Of a stretch of DNA of 45,129 bases, positions 29,817-38,380 are shown one piece after another. This stretch comes from Gammaproteobacteria bacterium. Its GTDB lineage: Bacteria > Pseudomonadota > Gammaproteobacteria > Pseudomonadales > Halieaceae. Numbering within the stretch: the stretch's first letter is position 1; the number at the start of each line of letters is the position of its first letter. The stretch covers positions 1 through 45,129 of the forward strand of contig JAUIEP010000020.1 of the NCBI GenBank assembly GCA_030428835.1. The letters are read 5' to 3'. Under the pieces are notes generated by a model. It was not told the DNA's origin. It made no database searches and was given only the letters and a program-made list of their open reading frames with translations. A program made the translations under genes and the position numbers.

Positions 29817-31675
29817 AGCAATTGAGTTCGGTCAACGATTTCGTCATCAAGTTCGCGAACGTCAACGGCACCGGTTCCGCCAGTGCCAACAACCTGTTCG
29901 CCAAGGCGCTGTTCCGCATGGGTCTTGCGGTATCGCCGAAGAACATTTTCCCCTCCAACATCCAGGGCCTCCCCACCTGGTACGAGGTGCGCGTGTCGGA
30001 AAAGGGCTACCTGGGCCGTCGCGGTGGCGTGGACATCGCGCTGTCGGTAAATCCCCAGAGCATGGCCCAGGATATCCAGGACGTGGAGCCCGGCGGCTAC
30101 TTCATTTATGACAACACCAAGCCGCTGGACCTGCGCCTGCTGCGGGACGACGTCACGATCATCGGTATCCCGCTGACCCAGATCTGCAACGAGCAGTACC
30201 AGGACCCGCGCCAGCGCCAGCTGTTCAAGAACGTGATTTACGTCGGCGCCCTGGCGGCGCTGCTCGACATGGACTTCAAGGTGCTCACCGGGCTCGTTGA
30301 AGACCAGTTCAAGGGCAAGGAAAAGCTGGTGCTGCCGAATATCCATGCCCTGGAACTCGGCCACCACTGGGTGCGCACGAACCTCGAGTGCCCGATCGGT
30401 ATCCGGGTAGAGACTCGCGAGCGCACGGAGGACCGGATCCTGCTGGACGGCAACACCGCTCTCGGGCTGGGCGCGCTCTACGGCGGTGCCACCGTGGCGG
30501 CCTGGTATCCGATCACCCCGTCTACCTCGGTGGTCGACGCCTTTGAGAAATACGCCAAGCGCGTGCGCATCGACCCCGGCACGGGGCGGCGCAACTACGC
30601 GATTATCCAGGCGGAGGATGAACTGGCCGCTATCGGCATGGTCATCGGTGCGAGCTGGAACGGCGCGCGGGCCTTTACCGCGACCTCAGGTCCCGGGGTC
30701 TCGCTGATGGCGGAATTCCTGGGTCTTGCCTATTTTGCCGAGATCCCGACGGTCCTGTTCAATGTCCAGCGGGCCGGTCCGTCCACCGGTATGCCGACGC
30801 GTACGCAGCAGTCCGATGTGCTCTCCTGTGCCTACGCGTCGCACGGTGATACCAAGCAGGTCCTGTTGTTCCCCTCCACCCCCAAGGAGTGTTTCGATTT
30901 CGGCGCGCTGTCCTTCGACCTGGCGGAACGCCTGCAGACGCCCATCATCCTGATGACCGACCTGGACCTCGGCATGAATGACAATATGTCGGAGCCGCTG
31001 TCCTGGGATGACGAGCGCAGGTACGATCGCGGCAAGGTCATGACCGAGGAGGAACTCGAAGCGGGTACCGAATTCGGCCGTTACCTCGATGTCGACGGTG
31101 ACGGCATCTGCTATCGCACGTACCCGGGGACGCATCCGACCCGGGGTTCGTTCTTCACGCGTGGTACGTCGCGCGACGAATACGCGGTATACACGGAGAA
31201 GGGCGAGGAGTACGAGAAGAACATGCTGCGCCTGATGCGCAAGTGGGAGACGATCCCCGAGCACGTGCCGGCGCCTGAGGTGGTCGAAAGCGCCCATAAC
31301 ACCGACAGCGCCGTATTGTACTTCGGAACCAGTGAGGCCTCTTCACGAGAGGCGCTGGATTACCTGGCCGAAGACGGCATTCACATGAATGCCATGCGCA
31401 TTCGCGCGTTCCCGTTCAATAACGACGTGAAGAAATTTATTGAGCGTCACAAGCGTGTCTTTGTCATCGAGCAGAACCGCGACGCCCAGTTGCGAACGCT
31501 GCTCATGGCGGAGTTCGAGTTCGGTCCGGACCGGCTGAAGTCAGTGCTGTGTTTTGACGGCACGCCGATCAGTGCGCGGAATATCCGCAAGCAGATCAAG
31601 GGGCACCTGCAGGGCGGCAACGTCACGCCGCTGCACCGCCACACCGCGGCGCGGGGTAGAGGAGAGGCATCATGA
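29813..31675 (+). CDS. korA: 2-oxoacid:acceptor oxidoreductase, fused gamma-alpha subunit
   Basis: A 620-residue protein joining an N-terminal gamma domain (about 8-190, FVIKFANVNGTGSASANNLF) to the alpha pyrimidine-binding domain and C-terminal domains (about 205-600). The glutamate region is QAEDELAAIGMVIGASWNGARA and the substrate loop is GPSTGMPTRTQQSD. With the beta subunit it decarboxylates a 2-oxoacid to acyl-CoA and CO2. 2-Oxoglutarate is the best guess from the family and from the KorC-type partner, but pyruvate or branched-chain oxoacids are not excluded. ATGA overlaps join it to both neighbours. Confidence 0.88.
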   Translation: MKQLSSVNDFVIKFANVNGTGSASANNLFAKALFRMGLAVSPKNIFPSNIQGLPTWYEVRVSEKGYLGRRGGVDIALSVNPQSMAQDIQDVEPGGYFIYDNTKPLDLRLLRDDVTIIGIPLTQICNEQYQDPRQRQLFKNVIYVGALAALLDMDFKVLTGLVEDQFKGKEKLVLPNIHALELGHHWVRTNLECPIGIRVETRERTEDRILLDGNTALGLGALYGGATVAAWYPITPSTSVVDAFEKYAKRVRIDPGTGRRNYAIIQAEDELAAIGMVIGASWNGARAFTATSGPGVSLMAEFLGLAYFAEIPTVLFNVQRAGPSTGMPTRTQQSDVLSCAYASHGDTKQVLLFPSTPKECFDFGALSFDLAERLQTPIILMTDLDLGMNDNMSEPLSWDDERRYDRGKVMTEEELEAGTEFGRYLDVDGDGICYRTYPGTHPTRGSFFTRGTSRDEYAVYTEKGEEYEKNMLRLMRKWETIPEHVPAPEVVESAHNTDSAVLYFGTSEASSREALDYLAEDGIHMNAMRIRAFPFNNDVKKFIERHKRVFVIEQNRDAQLRTLLMAEFEFGPDRLKSVLCFDGTPISARNIRKQIKGHLQGGNVTPLHRHTAARGRGEAS

Positions 31676-32724
31676 GTTACCAGATTCCCAGGTTCCGGCA
31701 CCCCGAGCTGCCGGTTAACGACCTGGGTTATACCAAGGCGGACTACGAAGGCTCGATCTCCACGCTCTGCGCGGGTTGTGGCCACGACTCGATATCCGGC
31801 GCCATCGTCAACGCGTGCCATGAGATGTCGATCGAACCCCACAAGATCGCCAAGCTGTCCGGTATCGGCTGTTCATCCAAGTCGCCGACCTATTTCCTCG
31901 GCAATTCCCATGGCTTCAATTCCGTCCACGGCCGGATGCCCTCGGTGGTCACCGGCGCGGCGATGGCCAACCGAGAATTGCTCTACCTGGGCGTCTCCGG
32001 CGACGGTGACACCGCGTCCATCGGCATGGGCCAGTTTGCCCATGTGGCGCGGCGCAACCTGAACATGGTCTACATCGTCATGAACAACGGCTGTTACGGC
32101 CTGACCAAAGGCCAGGATTCGGCGACGGCGGACGAGGGCTCGGCGAGCAAGAAGGGCGATCCCAACCCTTTCAGCTCCATCGACCTGTGCGGCACGGCGC
32201 TGCAGATGGGCGCGACCTTTGTGGCGCGCAGTTTCTCGGGCGACAAGCGCCAGCTCGTGCCGTTGATCAAGGCGGCGATCTCGCATCGCGGATTCGCCCT
32301 GATCGATATCATCTCACCCTGTGTGACGTTTAATAACAACGCGGGCTCCACCAAGAGCTACGAGTTCGTGCGCGAGCACGCCGAGGCGACCGGGACTATC
32401 GATTTCGTGCCCCTGAGCAAGGAGATCACCACGGATTACGAGGCCGGTACGGTCCACGAGGTGACCATGCACAACGGCTCCACCATTCACCTGTACAAGG
32501 TGGACGAGAACCACGATCCCTTCGATCGCAGGTCGGCGCTTAATACCATGGAGGAGTACCGCGCCAATGACACCATACTCACCGGCCTGATCTACATCGA
32601 CGAGGACTCGCGCGACCTGCACGACGTACTGCAGACCTCCCAGCGCCCCCTCAACCAGCTGGATGAAACGGACCTGTGCCCCGGCAACAAGATGCTGGAG
32701 AACATCAACGCCAGCCTGCGCTAA
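31672..32724 (+). CDS. korB: 2-oxoacid:acceptor oxidoreductase, beta subunit (TPP)
   Basis: A 350-residue thiamine-diphosphate-binding subunit. Four cysteines suitable for the proximal [4Fe-4S] cluster are present: C33/C36 in CAGCGH, C67 in GIGCSS and C217 in ISPCVTF. The TPP/Mg motif is GDGDTASIGMGQ (110 onward) with NNGCYGLTKGQ (138-148). It completes the catalytic core with the preceding subunit. It is the last gene of the three-gene operon; no clear terminator follows. Confidence 0.9.
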   Translation: MSYQIPRFRHPELPVNDLGYTKADYEGSISTLCAGCGHDSISGAIVNACHEMSIEPHKIAKLSGIGCSSKSPTYFLGNSHGFNSVHGRMPSVVTGAAMANRELLYLGVSGDGDTASIGMGQFAHVARRNLNMVYIVMNNGCYGLTKGQDSATADEGSASKKGDPNPFSSIDLCGTALQMGATFVARSFSGDKRQLVPLIKAAISHRGFALIDIISPCVTFNNNAGSTKSYEFVREHAEATGTIDFVPLSKEITTDYEAGTVHEVTMHNGSTIHLYKVDENHDPFDRRSALNTMEEYRANDTILTGLIYIDEDSRDLHDVLQTSQRPLNQLDETDLCPGNKMLENINASLR

Positions 32725-32807
32725 CTGTCACAATTCGCTCCGGCCCGCGGGATTGTTGGGCTTGAGCCGGCGGCCAGTGCCTGAATCGGTTGCAATTGCC
32801 GCCGCTA

Positions 32808-32829
32808 TTGTCATGTAATTGTCATAATT
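32808..32829 (+). promoter_or_regulatory. Pho box before phoB
   Basis: Two TTGTCAT repeats (32808-32814, 32819-32825) are spaced 11 bases start to start, the standard PhoB-binding layout. A TCTAAT -10 starts 11 bases after the second repeat. It implies autoinduction of phoB-phoR-phoU under phosphate limitation. Confidence 0.82.
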
Positions 32830-32876
32830 CCCTCTTCTAATTGCCCCATCCAAAACGAATGAGGGTAAGCCCGGCG

Positions 32877-33581
32877 ATGACGGCTCACAAGGTTCTGATC
32901 GTAGACGACGAATTTGCCATTCGGGACATGCTCCGCATGGCCCTGGAGATGTCAGATTTCGACTGTCTGGAGGCGGAAACCATCCAGCAGGCGTACGCGC
33001 TGGTGGTGGATGAACGGCCGGACATTATTCTGCTGGACTGGATGTTGCCCGGCGGCAGCGGTATCGAACTGCTCAGGCGCCTGAAGCGCGAGGACCTCAC
33101 GTCGGAAGTGCCCGTGATCATGCTCACCGCGAAGACCACCGAGGACAACGTTATCCAGGGCCTGGACGTCGGCGCCGATGACTACATAACGAAACCGTTC
33201 GCCCCGCGCGAGCTGATCGCGCGAATCAGGGCACTGCTCCGCCGCGCTGGCGGAGGCCCGGGCGACGAGCGCCTGCAGGTTGGCTCCCTGGTGCTCGACG
33301 GGGAGAGCAGGCGTGTCTTCATCGGGGAGCGTCCCATCGATATGGGACCCACGGAGTTCAATCTCCTGCACTTCTTCATGTCGCACCCCGAGCGCGCCTA
33401 CACCCGCGGCCAGTTACTCGACCAGGTATGGGGCGCCAATGTTTACGTCGAAGAGCGCACCGTGGACGTGCACATTCGCAGACTGCGCAAGGCACTGCAG
33501 TCTGAAGCGGGCGACCTCAGCAAGCTTATCCAGACCGTGCGAGGCACCGGGTATCGCTTCTCCGCGAGAGGTGTCATGTAG
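32877..33581 (+). CDS. phoB: Phosphate regulon response regulator PhoB
   Basis: A 234-residue OmpR/PhoB-type regulator. The receiver domain has the acidic pair D10/D11, phosphoacceptor D54 (ILLDWMLPG), and the switch TAK and KPF motifs. The C-terminal winged helix includes MGPTEFNLLHFFMSHPERAY and RTVDVHIRRLRKAL. The ATG at 32877 gives the canonical MTAHKVLIVDDE start, with GAGGG upstream; ATG 32859 would add six residues. It is activated by the adjacent PhoR and binds the Pho boxes before itself and pstS. Confidence 0.95.
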   Translation: MTAHKVLIVDDEFAIRDMLRMALEMSDFDCLEAETIQQAYALVVDERPDIILLDWMLPGGSGIELLRRLKREDLTSEVPVIMLTAKTTEDNVIQGLDVGADDYITKPFAPRELIARIRALLRRAGGGPGDERLQVGSLVLDGESRRVFIGERPIDMGPTEFNLLHFFMSHPERAYTRGQLLDQVWGANVYVEERTVDVHIRRLRKALQSEAGDLSKLIQTVRGTGYRFSARGVM

Positions 33582-33601
33582 ATGAAGCTGCCCGATCGCC
33601 G

Positions 33602-34870
33602 ATGAACTGGATTGAGACGGCGGGTCGGGTCGCGGTTGTAGCGGGTATCGGCGCACTCGTTGGCGGTGTCTACGGCTCTGCGACGGCGGGTGGCCTGGTG
33701 GCCCTGACGGGCGTGATCGTCTACTGGCTGTACCAGATGCGGCGTGTCCAGCGCTGGCTGGAATCGCCCGACAAAGCGCCGCCGGACATCTACGGCGTCT
33801 GGGGCACGCTGTTGTCACACATTTATTCGAACCAGCGGAGCAGCAGGGAGATCCAGCAGAGGTTGCAATCCAACGTGGAATACCTGCAAAACTCCTTTGC
33901 GTCCATGCGCGACGGCGTGGTGATGGTGAACGCCCATGGTGCGATCAAGTGGTTCAACAAGGCCGTTGAGCCACTGCTTGGCTTGCGTTTCCCGCAGGAT
34001 GTCGGGCAGACACTGACCAACCTTGTGCGCTCTCCCCAATTCAACCAGTACTTCATCAAGGGCGACTTTTCCCGCCCGCTCCAGTATACCTCGCAGGCTG
34101 AAAACCCGTTGCACCTGCAGGTTGAAATCACGCATTTTGGGGAGGGTGAACGCCTGTTGTTTGTGCGGGACGTCAGTGCGGCGGTGAGGACCGAACAGAT
34201 TCGCCGGGACTTCGTGGCCAATGTTTCCCACGAGTTGCGTACGCCGCTGACCGTGATCAGCGGTTACCTCGCGACATTGAAAAGCAGCAGGGAAGACTGC
34301 CCGCCGCGCTTCGAGAAGCCCCTCGACCAGATGTTGCAGCAGGCGGCGCGGATGGAGAACCTCCTCAAGGACCTACTATGGTTGTCACGTATTGAGAGCG
34401 AGGCGCGCGAGGTCAAGCGTGAGCTGCTGGATGTGCGGGGTCTGCTCCAGGAGTTGAAGGAGGAGCTTGCCGGTGCGCACCCCGAGGCGAAGATCGAGCT
34501 ATCGCTCAACACCAGCGCGAAAATCCTGGGTGACTACCGCGAAATTTATAGCGCGATAGCCAACCTGGCTACGAACGCAATAAAGTACAGCCCGCCCGAC
34601 AGTCCGGTATTAATCAACTGGTCTTCACAGGGAAAACATTGCAGACTGTCGGTCGCGGACAAGGGCATCGGCATCGAGGCGAGCCATATCCCGCGCCTGA
34701 CGGAGCGGTTCTACCGTGTTGATGACAGTCGCAACACCGCCACGGGTGGCACGGGATTGGGGCTCGCCATCGTCAAGCATGTGGCCGCAGCCCACGATGC
34801 CCGGCTCGAAGTAGAGAGTGCGCCCGGCGCGGGCAGTACCTTTACGCTTGTATTTCCACAGGGGGACTGA
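33602..34870 (+). CDS. phoR: Phosphate regulon sensor histidine kinase PhoR
   Basis: A 422-residue sensor kinase. It has two N-terminal TM helices (about 7-45) with almost no periplasmic segment, a PAS-like domain (about 95-195), the phosphoacceptor H210 in FVANVSHELRTPL, and a HATPase domain with N-box NLATNAIKYSP and GGTGLGLAIVKH. This matches PhoR, which senses phosphate indirectly through the Pst transporter and PhoU rather than by a periplasmic domain. It starts 20 bases after phoB ends. Confidence 0.94.
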   Translation: MNWIETAGRVAVVAGIGALVGGVYGSATAGGLVALTGVIVYWLYQMRRVQRWLESPDKAPPDIYGVWGTLLSHIYSNQRSSREIQQRLQSNVEYLQNSFASMRDGVVMVNAHGAIKWFNKAVEPLLGLRFPQDVGQTLTNLVRSPQFNQYFIKGDFSRPLQYTSQAENPLHLQVEITHFGEGERLLFVRDVSAAVRTEQIRRDFVANVSHELRTPLTVISGYLATLKSSREDCPPRFEKPLDQMLQQAARMENLLKDLLWLSRIESEAREVKRELLDVRGLLQELKEELAGAHPEAKIELSLNTSAKILGDYREIYSAIANLATNAIKYSPPDSPVLINWSSQGKHCRLSVADKGIGIEASHIPRLTERFYRVDDSRNTATGGTGLGLAIVKHVAAAHDARLEVESAPGAGSTFTLVFPQGD

Positions 34871-34874
34871 CGCC

Positions 34875-35597
34875 ATGTTGAAGCAAGAGGATTACAAGCA
34901 GCATATCTCCGGTCGATTCAACTCGGAACTGGAGTCGCTGCGCAACAATATGCTCGGTATGGGCGGCAAGGTCGAGCAGCAGTTGCTCAACGCGCTGGAC
35001 GCCCTGATGAGCAAGGACAGCGGCGAGGCAGAAGGCGTCGTGAGCCTCGACAAGGAAGTCAACCAGATGGAAATGGCCATCGACGACGAATGTGCCACCA
35101 TCATCGCCCGGCGCCAGCCGACCGCGAGCGACCTGCGGCTCGTCATCGCCATTATCAAGGTCAATACCGACCTTGAGCGCATCGGCGATGAGGCGTCCCG
35201 GGTTGCGTCGCTGACGTTGCGACTCGCCGAGGACGGCGTCTCTCCCAGCAATTTCGTGGAAGTCCGCCATATCGGCAACAGGGTAGCCGGCATGCTGCGC
35301 GAGGCCCTGGATGCCTTCGCCCGCCTGGACGTCTCACAGGCGATCGAGGTCGTGAAGAGCGACCAGACGGTCGACAAGGAGTACGCCAGCGCGATGCGCA
35401 GCCTGGTGACGTTCATGATGCAGGACCACAGGAAAATCGGGGCAATTCTCAATGAAATGTGGGCACTGCGCAGCCTCGAGCGAATTGGGGATCACGCCTG
35501 CAACATCGCGGAGCAGGTGGTCTACCTGGTCCAGGGCCTGGATGTGAGGCACGGCCGCCTCGCGGAACTCGATATTGAGACCCTGGACCGCCGATAA
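34875..35597 (+). CDS. phoU: Phosphate signalling protein PhoU
   Basis: A 240-residue, all-helical protein with two PhoU repeats. Metal-binding acidic motifs are in NTDLERIGDEASRVA and in the second repeat LRSLERIGDHACNIAEQ. It links Pst transport activity to PhoR kinase inhibition. It starts four bases after phoR and precedes pstS, whereas E. coli and Pseudomonas place phoU after pstB. This makes it part of the phoBR transcript here and would change the stoichiometry of its expression relative to pst. Confidence 0.94.
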   Translation: MLKQEDYKQHISGRFNSELESLRNNMLGMGGKVEQQLLNALDALMSKDSGEAEGVVSLDKEVNQMEMAIDDECATIIARRQPTASDLRLVIAIIKVNTDLERIGDEASRVASLTLRLAEDGVSPSNFVEVRHIGNRVAGMLREALDAFARLDVSQAIEVVKSDQTVDKEYASAMRSLVTFMMQDHRKIGAILNEMWALRSLERIGDHACNIAEQVVYLVQGLDVRHGRLAELDIETLDRR

Positions 35598-35630
35598 TCC
35601 CCGGAATGGGCACCGGCAGTGGTCTCCCGG

Positions 35631-35652
35631 CTGTCACAAAACTGTAATATTT
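35631..35652 (+). promoter_or_regulatory. Pho box before pstS
   Basis: CTGTCAC (35631-35637) and CTGTAAT (35642-35648) joined by AAAA give a near-consensus PhoB site. TAGAAT starts 11 bases after the second repeat (35659-35664), the same geometry as at phoB. Confidence 0.88.
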
Positions 35653-35694
35653 GCCTCATAGAATGCCGGTGTCGACCGCAGGAGGCCATGCCCA

Positions 35695-36867
35695 ATGACA
35701 TCTTTACCACACAGTGACAGCCACGTGAAAAAACTTCTGGTCGGAACAGTGCTCGGCGTAGTCGCGTTCGCGACGGCCGGTACCGCCGCGGCAGCAAATC
35801 GTGACATTGTCAGCATTGTAGGGTCCTCCACGGTCTATCCGTTTGCCACGGTAGTCGCCGAGCGCTTCGGCCGCTCGACCAACTTCAAGACGCCCAAGAT
35901 CGAGTCCACCGGCTCGGGAGGGGGCCTCAAGCTCTTCTGCAAAGGTGTCGGGGCGAATACCCCCGATATCACCAACTCCTCCCGCCGCATCAAGAAGAGC
36001 GAATACGACGACTGCCAGGCCAACGGCGTCACGGATGTCATCGAGGTCCTCGTGGGCTATGACGGGATCGCAATCGCCAACTCCAAGGAAGCGACACAGT
36101 ACGACCTCACGCTACGTGACATTTACCTGGCCCTTGCGAAAGATATCCCCGGTCCGGACGGCAAGTTGGTCCCGAATCCCAACAAGACATGGCGGGACGT
36201 CAACCCGGCGCTCCCCGCGACCCGGATCGAGGTTCTCGGCCCGCCCCCGACATCGGGTACCCGCGACGCGTTTGCCGAACTGGCGATGGGCGGCGGTGCG
36301 CAGAGCGTGCCCGCGCTGAAGACCCTCCGGGGCCTGGGCGCGGATGACGTGGCCGGTATCAAGGCGGCTATGGCAGGGCTGGGTATGCCCGGGGGCATTT
36401 ATGACGGTTTCGTGGAGACGAAGGGCAAGGCGCCGAGCGGGAAGGACCTGTTCAAGACCGTGGCCTACGCCATCCGGGAGGACGGCGCCTACATCGAAGC
36501 GGGAGAAAACGACAACCTGATCGTACAGAAGCTTGAGGCCAACCCCAGTGCCCTGGGTATCTTCGGATTCAGCTTTCTCGAGGAAAATGGCGATAAGGTC
36601 CAGGGCTCCAGGGTGAATGGCGTGGTGCCGGATTTCGATTCCATCGCGGACGGCGACTATCCCGTCTCGCGCCCGCTCTACTTCTACATGAAGGGCGCTC
36701 ACGTCGGCAAAATCCCGGGCATCCAGGAGTACGCGATGGAATTTACGTCCAGCCGCGCAATGGGTGAGGACGGCTACCTGCCTGAGAAAGGCCTGATCCC
36801 GCTCGCGGATGATGAGCTGCGCGAGGTACAGGCCATTGTCAAGAACCTCAAGCGGCTGGAAATGTAG
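35695..36867 (+). CDS. pstS: Phosphate-binding periplasmic protein PstS
   Basis: A 390-residue substrate-binding protein with a signal peptide (cleavage near TAAAA, residue 36). Phosphate-binding landmarks are SSTVYPF, ESTGSGGGLKLFC and PPPTSGTRDAF. The start at 35695 follows AGGAGG (35680-35685) at about nine bases; a GTG further in would trim the n-region but lacks a ribosome site. It delivers phosphate to PstC/PstA. It is induced from the Pho box 43 bp upstream and followed by its own terminator. Confidence 0.94.
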   Translation: MTSLPHSDSHVKKLLVGTVLGVVAFATAGTAAAANRDIVSIVGSSTVYPFATVVAERFGRSTNFKTPKIESTGSGGGLKLFCKGVGANTPDITNSSRRIKKSEYDDCQANGVTDVIEVLVGYDGIAIANSKEATQYDLTLRDIYLALAKDIPGPDGKLVPNPNKTWRDVNPALPATRIEVLGPPPTSGTRDAFAELAMGGGAQSVPALKTLRGLGADDVAGIKAAMAGLGMPGGIYDGFVETKGKAPSGKDLFKTVAYAIREDGAYIEAGENDNLIVQKLEANPSALGIFGFSFLEENGDKVQGSRVNGVVPDFDSIADGDYPVSRPLYFYMKGAHVGKIPGIQEYAMEFTSSRAMGEDGYLPEKGLIPLADDELREVQAIVKNLKRLEM

Positions 36868-36927
36868 TACATTGCCCGCGTGATCCAGCCCGTGGTGCGC
36901 TGCCGGTGGCGGCGCGCCTGTTGAATA

Positions 36928-36965
36928 AAGTGCCGGTTTCCCAATATGCCGGCACTTCTGTTTTT
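36928..36965 (+). terminator. Terminator/attenuator between pstS and pstC
   Basis: AAGTGCCGG/CCGGCACTT (36928-36936, 36949-36957) is a perfect 9-bp stem with a 12-base loop, followed by CTGTTTTTG. It would cap most pstS messages and let a fraction read into pstCAB, explaining excess binding protein over permease. Confidence 0.8.
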
Positions 36966-36991
36966 GAGAAGCGACTGAGTGCGCGTTGCCC

Positions 36992-38380
36992 ATGCAGACA
37001 TCCACGGTTTTACTGGTCCTTGTAGCGCTCTGCATAGCGAGCTTTTTCTTCGCTCGCCGCAAGTCCCATGCCGTGGCCCACGGCAGCGGTGGCCTGACCA
37101 CGCTCCACAGCCTGCCCAAGCACTACGGCTACATGGCGCTGGCCTGGGCCGGCTTGCCCGCGCTCGCTGCGCTTGCCCTGTGGAGCGCGCTGGAGCCGCG
37201 GATGCTCGAGGCGGAGGTGGTCTCATCGCTGCCCGCTGAGGTCCGCGCGCTACCCGAGCAGCAATTTGGCCTCTACTACAACCAGATCCTCGGCTACGCG
37301 TCGGGCGGCATGAATGCAGCGGAACTCGACGAGGTACAACTGGCCGCGGCCGACCGGTATAGCGCGCTGGCAGCCAGGTTCTCCTGGTTGAGGAGCGCGC
37401 TTGTTTTCGCGGTGGCCCTTGCCGGCGCAGTGTTGGCCATTCGTCGGGTCCAGCCCGCCCTGCGTGCACGCAACCATGTCGAGAGCATTATTCGCTGGAT
37501 CCTGTTCAGTTGCTCGTTCCTGGCGGTCCTGACCACGCTCGGGATCGTTCTATCGGTGCTGTTCGAGGCTGTGCGCTTTTTCCAGGTCATTCCCCTGACC
37601 GACTTTTTGTTCGGGCTCGAGTGGAGCCCGCAAATGGCGATCCGCAGCGACCAGGTCGGCGCCTCCGGCTCCTTCGGCTTCGTGCCGCTCCTTGTGGGCA
37701 CGCTGCTCATTTCGGCCGTCGCCATGCTGATTGCGGTACCGGTGGGGCTGATGTCCGCCATCTACCTGTCCGAGTACGCAAGCCGGCGCTTTCGCACCCT
37801 GACCAAGCCTGTGCTGGAAATCCTGGCCGGTGTGCCCACTGTCGTCTACGGCTTTTTCGCGGCCCTGACCGTGGCGCCGCTCGTGCGCACTCTGGGTGAA
37901 AGTGTCGGCCTTACCGTCGCATCCGAGAGCGCGCTGGCGGCGGGTGTTGTCATGGGAATCATGATTATCCCGTTCGTGATGTCCCTCTCTGACGACATCA
38001 TCAACGCGGTACCGGATACCATGCGGGAGGCCTCCCTCGGCATGGGAGCCACGATGAGCGAGACGATTCGCAAGGTGTTGTTGCCCGCCGCACTGCCGGG
38101 TATCGTCGGCGGCATCCTGCTCGCGGTGTCCCGGGCCATCGGCGAGACGATGATCGTGGTGATGGCGGCGGGACTTTCCGCCAAGCTGACCGCGAATCCA
38201 CTGGAGGCGGTGACCACGATTACCGTCCAGATCGTTACGCTGCTCGTGGGCGACCAGGAGTTCGACAGCCCCAAGACGCTGGCGGCGTTCGCGCTGGGGC
38301 TCGTGCTGTTCTTCGTCACTCTCCTGCTCAACGTGGTCGCACTGTATGTCGTGCGTCGCTACCGGGAACAATATGAGTAA
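36992..38380 (+). CDS. pstC: Phosphate ABC transporter permease PstC
   Basis: A 462-residue permease, longer than the roughly 320-residue E. coli protein. It has an N-terminal extension with extra TM helices (about 5-22, 45-62, 130-150) before the canonical six-TM region. The transporter core includes VPVGLMSAIYLSEYAS and the ATPase-coupling loop MREASLGMGATMSETIRKVLLP with AIGETMIVVMAAG. ATG 36992 is chosen; a TTG six bases upstream is possible. The 3' end overlaps pstA by eight bases. Confidence 0.92.
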   Translation: MQTSTVLLVLVALCIASFFFARRKSHAVAHGSGGLTTLHSLPKHYGYMALAWAGLPALAALALWSALEPRMLEAEVVSSLPAEVRALPEQQFGLYYNQILGYASGGMNAAELDEVQLAAADRYSALAARFSWLRSALVFAVALAGAVLAIRRVQPALRARNHVESIIRWILFSCSFLAVLTTLGIVLSVLFEAVRFFQVIPLTDFLFGLEWSPQMAIRSDQVGASGSFGFVPLLVGTLLISAVAMLIAVPVGLMSAIYLSEYASRRFRTLTKPVLEILAGVPTVVYGFFAALTVAPLVRTLGESVGLTVASESALAAGVVMGIMIIPFVMSLSDDIINAVPDTMREASLGMGATMSETIRKVLLPAALPGIVGGILLAVSRAIGETMIVVMAAGLSAKLTANPLEAVTTITVQIVTLLVGDQEFDSPKTLAAFALGLVLFFVTLLLNVVALYVVRRYREQYE

